Positions 18,920 through 27,102 of a DNA stretch of 64,000 nt are shown here, in pieces. Position 1 is the stretch's first letter. Every line of letters begins with the position of its first letter. The position numbers were made by a program, and so were the translations under genes. The notes under the pieces are model-generated. The model searched no databases. It was not told where the DNA came from and saw only the letters and a program-made list of their open reading frames with translations. The DNA is from an uncultured Clostridia bacterium (GTDB lineage Bacteria > Bacillota > Clostridia > Christensenellales > UBA1242): contig CAKVMH010000002.1 of NCBI GenBank assembly GCA_934772045.1, positions 1 to 64,000 on the forward strand, written 5' to 3'.

Positions 18920-18948
18920 TTGACTTTTGCCGTTTTTTAAAATATACT
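18920..18948 (+). promoter_or_regulatory. Promoter of the phage-like module
   Basis: TTGACT, 17 nt, TATACT; SD TAGGAGTG and the ATG at 18973 follow. Confidence 0.75.
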
Positions 18949-18972
18949 TTTTTTAAAAATTAGGAGTGAGCA

Positions 18973-19479
18973 ATGATTGATATTTATGATTGTGAAGCGT
19001 TGGTAAAAGTTTACCATACACTTGAAAAAAAATGTAATGTAATTGATAAATTTATACACAATCACGCATATTATTGTGGGCCATATACAGATGAATACAG
19101 CGCGGTTGATGTATACAACGATATACTTGATTTAATGGAAAGAAAAAATCAATTAATCAACATCAAAGTTATAATTGATGACGCAATTGAAAAGATGTCG
19201 GTTGTGGATAAACAAGTGCTTTTAATTAAACTTAAATATAACATTTCAATGAATGAATTTTGCGGTGTGCTTAATATGAAGCAACGTACTGCATTTAGGC
19301 GCATTGAGCGCGCTTTTGAAAATTTGGCAGAAGTTTTAAACAACTCGAAATATGCCAGCAAATTGGTGCAAACAATTAGAAAGGAAGATTGGATAAACGC
19401 CGTCAAACAAGACGTGAAAGAAAGACGCATGAACTTCAAAGGGCAGGCAGGTGAGTTTGCGGAAGTTAGTAGTCTATAA
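18973..19479 (+). CDS. Sigma-region-4-like HTH protein, probable phage late regulator
   Basis: 168 residues. The N-terminal half is a helical pair around CGPYTDEYSAVDVYNDILDL; residues 75-125 form a helix-turn-helix similar to sigma-70 region 4 (SVVDKQVLLIKLKYNIS, MNEFCGVLNM, RTAFRRIERAFENL). This order resembles ArpU/RinA-type late transcription regulators placed before terminase genes in Bacillota phages; the assignment is by architecture, not by a close match. It is the first gene after the promoter at 18920 and its end overlaps the convergent gene at 19466 by 14 bp. Confidence 0.6.
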   Translation: MIDIYDCEALVKVYHTLEKKCNVIDKFIHNHAYYCGPYTDEYSAVDVYNDILDLMERKNQLINIKVIIDDAIEKMSVVDKQVLLIKLKYNISMNEFCGVLNMKQRTAFRRIERAFENLAEVLNNSKYASKLVQTIRKEDWINAVKQDVKERRMNFKGQAGEFAEVSSL

Positions 19480-20233
19480 CTTCTTTTCCTTGCGTGCGTT
19501 TGGTTGTGCTGATTTTTGAACTGCGTGCAATTAAATAAACGAATAAGCAGGCCGGAACTGACAAAATTGCAATTACTATGCCAGTGGTTTTATTTTCCAT
19601 TGGAAGTGCGGTTGGTTCGGCTTGCTTGGGTGTGAAATCTGGCGCGGTTGTGTAACTCATTTCTTCGGTGTTAAGGGTGATAGGTGTAAGTTCGTCGCAG
19701 AAATCACTGTAAACATAACCAAAATAATCTTTGTCCGCGCTGTATTTGCAGTAATACCATATGTTTGTTCTGCCTTCAATCAGGCATTCGCCTGTAATTG
19801 TGCCGTAGTAAGTTAGGTTTCGGCTTAAATTGGGTATGTATGTAACTTGGCTACCAACCCCAGCTTTTGTGTCTGGGCAGGTGCGCATGTCACGGCTAAG
19901 TTCTGCGTAAACCCTAAAATTAATATCCGCTAAAAAAGGTGTTTGTGGTGTTCCCACAACAGTTTGCACCTTTTCTTTTTTTACATATCCATAAAAGGTA
20001 AGATATTTAACTTTGAAAAAGTCTTCGCCAGCGTTGTCTAACAATTGCACAAAGTAAGTTTTTGGCAATGTGAAAAGTATGTTGGTGTAATCGTTAACAT
20101 CAACTGGTGACAAATATAATTGACAATCTGCTTGCATTATGCGTGCGTAATATGTTTCATTTGTGCTGTCACCAGCATATGCACTGGGGGTGAATTGGTT
20201 AAAAAAAATCAATAAACACAACAAAATGGTCAT
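19466..20233 (-). CDS. Exported SH3-like protein with C-terminal membrane anchor
   Basis: 255 residues with an N-terminal signal peptide (ends near SAYAGD), two SH3-like segments (about 28-90 and 105-180, with YVKKEKV and FGYVYSDF strands), a Pro/Thr-rich linker and one membrane helix (about 215-238) followed by a short basic tail. Such proteins bind or sense the cell wall. It runs against the phage-like genes, lying between the regulator and the terminase, so it is either a host gene or a morphon with its own expression. An extended -10 ends 6 nt before the ATG, so it is predicted to be leaderless. Confidence 0.75.
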   Translation of the reverse strand: MTILLCLLIFFNQFTPSAYAGDSTNETYYARIMQADCQLYLSPVDVNDYTNILFTLPKTYFVQLLDNAGEDFFKVKYLTFYGYVKKEKVQTVVGTPQTPFLADINFRVYAELSRDMRTCPDTKAGVGSQVTYIPNLSRNLTYYGTITGECLIEGRTNIWYYCKYSADKDYFGYVYSDFCDELTPITLNTEEMSYTTAPDFTPKQAEPTALPMENKTTGIVIAILSVPACLFVYLIARSSKISTTKRTQGKEVIDY

Positions 20234-20239
20234 GCTTAA

Positions 20240-20248
20240 ATTTTAACA
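20240..20248 (-). promoter_or_regulatory. Extended -10 promoter, leaderless type
   Basis: On the minus strand TGT-TAAAAT is followed by 6 nt (TTAAGC) and the ATG at 20233. No good -35 is visible. Confidence 0.55.
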
Positions 20249-20306
20249 TAACAAATTATGCAAATTCTGGCATGTTTGGGTTTAAATTGACTTTTTTGGG
20301 GTTATT

Positions 20307-21734
20307 ATGTGCGAAATGAATTTGGTAGAAGAGATTTTAGAAATTGAATCGATACAAAAACAAAGGCTTGAAAATAACAAATTAAGGTTTTACAACACAG
20401 GCAAGGTTAAACATGAAAAGCAGTTGGCATTTCATAAGTGCGACAAGAAAAATCGTTGGGTGTTTGGCGGGAACCGTACTGGCAAAACAGAATGTGGTGC
20501 GGTTGAAGTGGTGTATATGGCACGTGGTTGTCACCCTTACCGCAAAATTAATGGCGCAACATCCGGCTGGGTTGTAAGTTTAAGCACACAGGTTCAACGC
20601 GATGTGGCACAAAGTAAAATTTTAAAATATCTCAACCCAGATTGGATTGAAGAAGTGGTTATGTTGTCTGGTAGAAAGGACAGTTTTGCAAATGGAATTA
20701 TTGACTATATCCTTATTAAAAACATATTTGGAACAACCAGCAAAATTGGGTTTAAAAGTTGCGACCAAGGGCGAGAAAAATTTCAAGGAACCAGCCTTGA
20801 TTATGTTTGGTTTGATGAAGAACCTCCTTACGAAATTTATCAAGAATGTAGAATGCGTGTGCTGGATAAAAATGGCGACATATTTGCCACAATGACACCG
20901 CTTAAAGGTATGACCTTTGTTTACGATGAAATTTATATGAACAAATTTAACAGCCCGAATGTTTGGTGCGAATTTATCTCGTGGGAAGACAATCCGTACA
21001 TTAGCGAGCAAGCAAAAATGGAAATGCGTGCCAGCATGTCGCAAGACGAATTGCGCTCACGCGAGCATGGCGAGTTTATGGACGCTGGTGGGCGGATTTA
21101 CCCAGAGTTTGATGAAAATGTGAATGTGATTGAACCGTTTGATATTCCTTACGATTGGCAGGACAAGTTGTCAATTGACCCAGGGCTTAAAAATCCGCTT
21201 TCCTGCCATTGGTATGCTGTTGATTATGACGGAAATGTGTATGTGGTTGCCGAACATTACGACCGCGAGAAGGATATTAGTTTTCACAGCCAGCGCATTC
21301 ACGAAATTTCAGATGAACTGCATTGGCACCGAAACGCAAACGGAATGATTGAAGCGTTGATAGATAGTGCCGCCAACCAGACCACATTGGCTTCGCGTAA
21401 AAGTGTGGCAGACTTGTTTTATGATTATGGCATTTTAGTTAACACGAATGTGAATAAAGATGTTTTTACAGGTATACAAAGGGTTAAATCGTACATAAAA
21501 AACAGCCTTGGCGAGTGTCGGTTGTTTATATTTTCCACTTGCAAAAATTTAATAAGAGAGATGAAAGGTTATCGTTGGGGGAAAGGTGAAAGCCCGGTTA
21601 AAGTTGACGACCACAGCATGGACGAACTGAGATATTACATCATGTCGCGCCCAGAAAACCGCCCGCCAAAGCCTGAATTGAGCGATGTTGCGCGTGAAAA
21701 GGAGAGATTAATAAAAATGATGAAAAGAAGGTGA
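20307..21734 (+). CDS. terL: Phage terminase large subunit
   Basis: DNA-packaging motor and nuclease. 475 residues. The ATPase domain has GGNRTGKT (Walker A, 54-61) and VWFDEEPP (Walker B, about 170). The C-terminal RNase H-like nuclease has LSIDPGL (first Asp, about 290), DSAANQ (second) and DDHSMDELRY near the end (third). The length and motifs are intact. A GGGG ribosome site lies 6 nt before the ATG. It opens the structural block, and the next gene overlaps or abuts its TGA stop. Confidence 0.93.
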   Translation: MCEMNLVEEILEIESIQKQRLENNKLRFYNTGKVKHEKQLAFHKCDKKNRWVFGGNRTGKTECGAVEVVYMARGCHPYRKINGATSGWVVSLSTQVQRDVAQSKILKYLNPDWIEEVVMLSGRKDSFANGIIDYILIKNIFGTTSKIGFKSCDQGREKFQGTSLDYVWFDEEPPYEIYQECRMRVLDKNGDIFATMTPLKGMTFVYDEIYMNKFNSPNVWCEFISWEDNPYISEQAKMEMRASMSQDELRSREHGEFMDAGGRIYPEFDENVNVIEPFDIPYDWQDKLSIDPGLKNPLSCHWYAVDYDGNVYVVAEHYDREKDISFHSQRIHEISDELHWHRNANGMIEALIDSAANQTTLASRKSVADLFYDYGILVNTNVNKDVFTGIQRVKSYIKNSLGECRLFIFSTCKNLIREMKGYRWGKGESPVKVDDHSMDELRYYIMSRPENRPPKPELSDVAREKERLIKMMKRR

Positions 21735-21736
21735 GT

Positions 21737-22051
21737 ATGGAAAAATTGCTGGACGCCAGCACATTAAAGGCAATCAAACAATGTGTTGCGGGGCTGACCT
21801 TAGAAGAAACAACAAGCGAGTATGTGTTAGACGATGAAACTGGAAAAATGAAACTTGTTAAGCAAAAAAAAGTGGAAAAGAATATTCCGCCAAACACCGA
21901 CATCATCAAGTTGATTTACACAAGCCTTGCAGAAACAAAAACCGATTACAACAAGCTTACAGATGAAGAACTTGAACAAGCAAAACAGCGTTTGCTAAAA
22001 GAACTAAAGGAGAAAGGAAATGACAGTAGAACAAGCAAAAGTAAAAGTTAA
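21737..22051 (+). CDS. Small phage protein, possible small terminase or packaging accessory
   Basis: 104 residues from the ATG at 21737 (SD AAGGTGAG). A short HTH-like start (LKAIKQCVAGLTLEETTSEY) is followed by KMKLVKQKKVEKNIPPNTD, a layout like the C-terminal part of small terminase proteins, where a KLxKxxxxKxxPPDxTA motif occurs. The C-terminal half is a charged coiled coil. The call is tentative. It starts 2 nt after the terL stop codon and its end overlaps the next gene. Confidence 0.55.
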   Translation: MEKLLDASTLKAIKQCVAGLTLEETTSEYVLDDETGKMKLVKQKKVEKNIPPNTDIIKLIYTSLAETKTDYNKLTDEELEQAKQRLLKELKEKGNDSRTSKSKS

Positions 22052-22235
22052 ATGTGACGCCAGCGGTTGCAAAAATAGGTGCGATTATGTGATTGTCAAC
22101 AAAAAATTTGTTTTTGACGGCAATGTCTATTTATGCGCCGATTGTATGAACCGCCTTTATGGCGAAATAGGAAAATTTATGAAACCAAAAAATGTTAAAC
22201 CATTGTATAAAAAAGGAGGATTAGATGAAAATTAA
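22020..22235 (+). CDS. Small zinc-ribbon protein
   Basis: 71 residues with a four-cysteine pattern (Cys12, Cys17, Cys21 and then CADC at about 44-47), suggesting a single zinc knuckle or ribbon. It overlaps the genes before and after (32 bp and 11 bp), as in compact phage operons, with SD AGGAGAAAGGA. Function unknown. Confidence 0.65.
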   Translation: MTVEQAKVKVKCDASGCKNRCDYVIVNKKFVFDGNVYLCADCMNRLYGEIGKFMKPKNVKPLYKKGGLDEN

Positions 22236-24075
22236 CAAATTGGTTGAAGAAGTGATGCTTGATTATAATTCTAGGCGCGAAGCAAGGCGCAGTTTGGAAG
22301 CACAGTGGCAGTTGAACATCAATTACATGATGGGCAATCAATATAGTTACATCGCGTCGAATGGTGCAGTGCGTGAAGATGAAAAACAATATTTTTGGCA
22401 AGAAAAGGAAGTTTTTAACCATATCGCACCAGTTATTGAAAATCGTATCTCTAAAATTACATCAAACACGCCTAGTGTCACTGTTGTGCCTGCAAGCATG
22501 GAAGAAGCAGATTTTGAAAGTGCAAAGTTAAGCAAACAAATTTTGTCGTCCGTGGCAAACAGGTTAAACTTAATTGACATTGAAAAAACCGCAACAACTT
22601 GGAGTGAACTTTGTGGCACCGCTTTTTATAAGGTGGTTTGGAACACAAACTCTGGCAAAATGGTGGCAACCGATGAAAATGGCAACAAAATAAAAGAAGG
22701 CGATGTAGAAATTGAAGTTGTTTCGCCTTTTGAAATTTTTCCAGACAATTTGTCATGCGAGCGATTGGAAGATATGAAATCTATTATCCATGCGCGAGCA
22801 GTCGATGTTGACCAGGTTAGAAGCCAATGGGGTGTTGATGTTGACCCAGAAGATGTTCACGCTTTCAGTTTGGACAGCACGTCAAACAATGTTGGTGGGT
22901 TAGGTTATAATGCCCACATCAACAAGGTTGCAAACATCGAGTTGGGACACCACTGTGTAGTGATTGAACGCTACATTCGCCCAGATAAATCTTTACCAAA
23001 TGGCAGGCTTACAATTGTTGCTGGCGGAAAGTTACTTTTTGATGGTGAATTGCCTTACTTAAACGACGAATTAAACGGGCGTACATTCCCATTTGTTAAA
23101 CAAATTTCCAACTATATGCCAGGGTGTTTCTTTGGCGTTAGTGTGGTGGATAGGCTTATTCCATTGCAACGCGCTTACAATGCAGTGCGCAACCGCAAGC
23201 ATGAATATTTTAACCGAACTGTCATGAATGTTTTGGCTGTTGAAGACGGCAGTGTGGACACTGATGCACTTGAAGTTGAAGGTTTAAGCCCAGGTAAAGT
23301 TTTGGTTTATAGGCAAGGTAGCAAAATGCCTGAAATTATGCAAAACCCAAAATCTGCATTAGATTTTGACGCAGAAGAAGAACGCTTGCTTAGCGAATTT
23401 AAAATTATTTCTGGTGTTAGCGATATGATGACATCGTCTGTCGCACAATACACAAACATGTCAGGTGTGGCACTTGAATTGCTTGCCGAACAAGATAACG
23501 CAAGGCTTTCAACATCAATTGACAGCACTCGCCTTGCAATCAAAACTGTGGCAAAATACATTTTAAGGCTTTACAAACAGTATGCAGTGTTGCCAAGGCT
23601 TTTAAAAATCTGCGGGGCAAATGGTGGTGTTGAAATGCATTACTGGAACCAAAATGAAATTTGCAGTGATGATGTGGTGTTTGATACATCTACAGACGCA
23701 AGCGAATCACTTGCACAACGCAGAACCATGCTTTTCGATTTGATTAACAAAGGCTTGTTGTATGATGAAGAAGGTAAGTTCAGCCAAACCATGCGTAAAA
23801 GATGCCTTGACTTACTTGGCTTTGGCATGTGGGAAAACAGCGTAGATTTATGTGCATTGCAAATTAACCATGCAAAGGAAGAAAACATTGCAATAACAAA
23901 AGGCGAACAAATTGAACTTTTACCGATTGATGACCATAAATTGCACATTGACCAACACATTGCTTACCTTTTGTCTGGCGAATTGAAAGATAAAGAAAAC
24001 AAAAAACAAATTGAACAAAAATTACTTGAACATATTGAACAACATAAGAAAAATTTAAAAGTTGAAGGAGAGTAA
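22225..24075 (+). CDS. Phage portal protein, P22-like
   Basis: 616 residues forming the dodecameric DNA gate of the capsid. It resembles the P22-type podoviral portal family: an N-terminal YNSRREARRSLEAQWQLNIN helix, NRISKITSNTPSVTVVPA, a wing domain with DPEDVHAFS, the loop LIPLQRAYNAVRNRKHEYFN, and a C-terminal helical barrel. The length is typical. Start has SD AAAGGAGG. Intact. Confidence 0.88.
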   Translation: MKINKLVEEVMLDYNSRREARRSLEAQWQLNINYMMGNQYSYIASNGAVREDEKQYFWQEKEVFNHIAPVIENRISKITSNTPSVTVVPASMEEADFESAKLSKQILSSVANRLNLIDIEKTATTWSELCGTAFYKVVWNTNSGKMVATDENGNKIKEGDVEIEVVSPFEIFPDNLSCERLEDMKSIIHARAVDVDQVRSQWGVDVDPEDVHAFSLDSTSNNVGGLGYNAHINKVANIELGHHCVVIERYIRPDKSLPNGRLTIVAGGKLLFDGELPYLNDELNGRTFPFVKQISNYMPGCFFGVSVVDRLIPLQRAYNAVRNRKHEYFNRTVMNVLAVEDGSVDTDALEVEGLSPGKVLVYRQGSKMPEIMQNPKSALDFDAEEERLLSEFKIISGVSDMMTSSVAQYTNMSGVALELLAEQDNARLSTSIDSTRLAIKTVAKYILRLYKQYAVLPRLLKICGANGGVEMHYWNQNEICSDDVVFDTSTDASESLAQRRTMLFDLINKGLLYDEEGKFSQTMRKRCLDLLGFGMWENSVDLCALQINHAKEENIAITKGEQIELLPIDDHKLHIDQHIAYLLSGELKDKENKKQIEQKLLEHIEQHKKNLKVEGE

Positions 24076-24078
24076 TAT

Positions 24079-24636
24079 ATGGAAGAATTGGAACAACCTA
24101 TCATAAAAGAAAATGAAGGCTCCAAAGAAAATTTTGGTAAATTTAAAGATGCTGAAAGTTTGGTTAAGGCCTACACAAACTTAGAAGCAGAGTTTACCAA
24201 AAAAAGTCAACGCTTGGCAGAACTTGAAATGCAAAACGAAACAGCAACAAAGGAACAAAACCGTCAAGCGGAAATTGATAAAAAGGTAAATGAGTTTGTA
24301 GCAAAATTTGACATTGTTAAACCTTTTAGTAGCGCGCTGAAAGAAACTTTAACTAACACCACAGATGCCGACCTTGCAGAAGAGAGTGTTAAAATGATTG
24401 CCAAAAACTACAAACGCGCAGAAGACTATGCAACCGATGAAGAATTTTTGACTAATTACATTTTTTCCAATGCGGAAATTAAGGACAAAATCATAAAAGA
24501 TTACCTGTCCAAAGTAACTCAAAATTCGCCTATCAAGTTGGAGTCTAACGGCAATATCTTATTATCAAAACCTGCCCAGCCAACTACAATTGCGGAAGCA
24601 GGTAAGTTGGCAAAAACAATTATTAAACAAAAATAA
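24079..24636 (+). CDS. Probable capsid scaffolding protein
   Basis: 185 residues, acidic and helical, with a coiled coil at about 30-75 and the FGKFKDAESLVKAYTNLE segment that is typical of proteins placed between portal and capsid genes. The C-terminus is short and basic (LAKTIIKQK), like the capsid-binding end of scaffolds. Position between portal and major capsid supports the call. SD GAAGGAGAG. Confidence 0.75.
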   Translation: MEELEQPIIKENEGSKENFGKFKDAESLVKAYTNLEAEFTKKSQRLAELEMQNETATKEQNRQAEIDKKVNEFVAKFDIVKPFSSALKETLTNTTDADLAEESVKMIAKNYKRAEDYATDEEFLTNYIFSNAEIKDKIIKDYLSKVTQNSPIKLESNGNILLSKPAQPTTIAEAGKLAKTIIKQK

Positions 24637-24964
24637 AATGTTTTAAATTTAATAAAAAAATTAAAAAATAAAATAAATATAAATAAATATTAATAAAATT
24701 TATTAAAAAATTAAAAAATAACAAAATTTAATAAATATTATTAATAATTTAATAACAATTACAATTTAAATAATAAATCATAAGACATTTCCATTTTGTT
24801 TAATAAATAGATTAATTTATTAAATTTTATAAAATTACTAAATATAAAAATGCTTAAAAAAATAATTAAAATTTAATAAAAACGACAAAAATTTTAAATA
24901 TTTTGCTTAAAAACGCTATCAATTAATAAATTTATTTAAAATTTTTAACAAAAAGGAGAGATAA
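24637..24964. other. Very AT-rich noncoding stretch between scaffold and capsid genes
   Basis: 328 bp almost devoid of G and C, made of variants of AATTTAATAAA, AAATAAATA and TTTATTAAAA. There is no open frame. It ends in AAAAAGGAGAG, the ribosome site of the capsid gene. It may be a promoter/UP region or a curved DNA segment raising capsid expression; nothing else is visible. Confidence 0.7.
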
Positions 24965-26170
24965 ATGATTGATTTAACAACTGCGCAAAACGCGCTTAAA
25001 GATGCTTATTTGGTTGCTGCTTGCAATCAATTAAACACAAAAACCAATCCATTGCTTGCAAAAATTAAACAATCTACAAGTGATGTTTATGGTAAAAATA
25101 TTATTAAAATGGCACCAGTCGGTTTGAACGGCGGTGTTGGTGCTGGCAGTGAAACTGGTTCACTTCCAACCGCAAAAGAGAATAGTTATGTTCAATTTAA
25201 AACAACACTTAAAAACCTTTATGGCACAATTGAAATTAGCGATAAAGCAATCAGGGCAAGTGCAAACAGCAATGGTGCATTTGTTGACCTTTTGAACGCT
25301 GAAATGGAAGGGCTTTTAACCGCATCAAAATTTAACCTTGGACGTATGCTTTATGGTGATGGTTCAGGTGCTGTTGGCACTGTTACAGCTTACGCTAGTG
25401 GCGTTGCAACAATGAGCAGTGTTAAAAACCTTATGGAAGGTATGGTTGTGGATAGTTACACTGGCACAACAAAAGACAATGCTGGTTTAAGAATTGCTTA
25501 TGTTGACAGGGTTAACAAAAAAGTTCAATTTACATCAACCCCAACAACAGACTTGGCTGCAAATGATGTGCTTTATGTGCAAGGCAGTAAGGACCAAGAA
25601 ATCACCGGTTTAGGTGCAATTTTTGGATCTAACGCAACCCTTTATGGTTTGACACGCTCAACCAACAAATGGTTAACTCCTTACACAAGTTCAACCAGCC
25701 AAGAAATCAGCGACGGCATTTTACAAACTGCAGTTGACTTTTTGGAAGAAAACGCAGGCTCAAATGTAGACTTCATCACATGTGGTGCAGGCGTTAAACG
25801 TGCTTACCAAGAATACCTTGGTTGCTATCGTAGAAACATTGATGTAACAATGCTTGAAGGCGGTTACAGGGCAATCAGTTTCAACGGTATTCCAGTTGTT
25901 AGCGATAGGTTTGTTGATGACGACACATTGTATATGCTTGACAGTTCAAAATTCACACTTCATCAACTTTGCGACTGGGAATGGATTGAAGGCGAAGGTG
26001 GTAAAATCTTGCGTCAAAAACCAGGTTACCCAGCCTACACAGCAACACTTGTAAAGTATGCTGACTTAATTTGCGAACACCCAGCAGGGCAAGCAAAATT
26101 TACAAACATCAGTTCAACGGTTACAAATCCATTTGCAACAACAGTTGAAAAGTCGGGTTCGTCTAACTAA
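24965..26170 (+). CDS. Major capsid protein, N4-gp56-like
   Basis: 401 residues with the HK97-like layout of the N4 gp56 capsid family: MIDLTTAQNALKDAYLVAACN at the start, an extended arm, PVGLNGGVGAGSETG, EISDKAIRAS, and a C-terminal domain with FNGIPVVSDRFVDD and LYMLDSSKFTLHQL. The family call is made from these segments by eye. Strong SD AAAAGGAGAG. Intact, and the largest product of the block apart from the portal and tail-hub genes. Confidence 0.85.
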   Translation: MIDLTTAQNALKDAYLVAACNQLNTKTNPLLAKIKQSTSDVYGKNIIKMAPVGLNGGVGAGSETGSLPTAKENSYVQFKTTLKNLYGTIEISDKAIRASANSNGAFVDLLNAEMEGLLTASKFNLGRMLYGDGSGAVGTVTAYASGVATMSSVKNLMEGMVVDSYTGTTKDNAGLRIAYVDRVNKKVQFTSTPTTDLAANDVLYVQGSKDQEITGLGAIFGSNATLYGLTRSTNKWLTPYTSSTSQEISDGILQTAVDFLEENAGSNVDFITCGAGVKRAYQEYLGCYRRNIDVTMLEGGYRAISFNGIPVVSDRFVDDDTLYMLDSSKFTLHQLCDWEWIEGEGGKILRQKPGYPAYTATLVKYADLICEHPAGQAKFTNISSTVTNPFATTVEKSGSSN

Positions 26171-26218
26171 TATTAAACAACAGTTTAGTTTAAACATAAA
26201 ATGGAATAAGGAGAGATT

Positions 26219-26548
26219 ATGAACATAAAAATTGACACAGATGTGTATGAAATCGCAAACCGTATAAAAGAAATTGATAGAGATTATGTCATATATTTTA
26301 ACACATCAAAAAATCAATTTGAAGTTCACAATTTGTCCCAACCTGATGGCAGTTACTGCTTAGCAGTGCCATACAAATTTTTAGACGAACGCACACTTAA
26401 ACTTGTGCGCGAAACAAATAGTGCAAATATTGAATTGATTATAAACAAAATTAACAATGATAACGAGTTGAAAGAGAATGCCGACATAAGAGGCATTCTT
26501 AATCAATTCAACGACCAATTAGAACAAATTTCTAAGGAGAACCAATGA
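26219..26548 (+). CDS. Hypothetical phage protein, 109 residues
   Basis: Small mixed alpha/beta protein starting MNIKIDTDVYEIANRIKEID and ending in a helix with NQFDNQLEQI-type residues. It sits between capsid and connector genes, where head-completion or capsid-decoration proteins are usual. SD AAGGAGAG; overlaps the next gene by 4 bp. I do not recognise the family. Confidence 0.65.
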   Translation: MNIKIDTDVYEIANRIKEIDRDYVIYFNTSKNQFEVHNLSQPDGSYCLAVPYKFLDERTLKLVRETNSANIELIINKINNDNELKENADIRGILNQFNDQLEQISKENQ

Positions 26549-27102
26549 AAGTAAAAGATATTATTAAAAACTCAGCATTAATGCTTGGTTTAACAGATGC
26601 TGTTGAAATAATTGAAGACGAACAAAAAACCGAATTGGAAAAGTTAAATAATGAAACGGTTGGCACCTTATTTAGGCTTTGCCAATTTTCAGTGCGTGAA
26701 TTATGCACACATTACCTTCCAATTTTAAAGCAAGTTGAAATCACAACTTCAAACAAACAATATCCTTTAAGTTCACTTAATAACTTCATTAAAATTAAAA
26801 GTATAAAATTTAACGGAGCAATAGTTGATTATAAAATTGTCAACCGAATTATAACATTCGATGAAGATGGCAGTTTTACTGTTGAATTTTATGCTTACCC
26901 AACCATATTAAGCATAGACGATGAAATAAATTTCATGGAAGATTACGGCTTAGATGTGGCTGTTTTTGGCTTAAGTGCATACTTTTGCTTAACAAAAGGT
27001 ATGTTTGAAGATTTTGACCAATTCCACGAAGAATATGTTGAAAGAGCAAAGTCAATTAAGGAACTTAAAAATGTTAACATGCCACAAAGGAGATGGGAAT
27101 GA
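26545..27102 (+). CDS. Probable head-to-tail connector (adaptor) protein
   Basis: 185 residues: helical start (VKDIIKNSALMLGL), then EKLNNETVGTLFRLCQFSVREL, a short beta part, and a helical end with EDFDQFHEEYVERAKSIKEL. Podoviral connector proteins of this size follow the capsid gene in the same order. The link is positional and by fold pattern. Overlaps both neighbours by 4 bp. Confidence 0.6.
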   Translation: MKVKDIIKNSALMLGLTDAVEIIEDEQKTELEKLNNETVGTLFRLCQFSVRELCTHYLPILKQVEITTSNKQYPLSSLNNFIKIKSIKFNGAIVDYKIVNRIITFDEDGSFTVEFYAYPTILSIDDEINFMEDYGLDVAVFGLSAYFCLTKGMFEDFDQFHEEYVERAKSIKELKNVNMPQRRWE

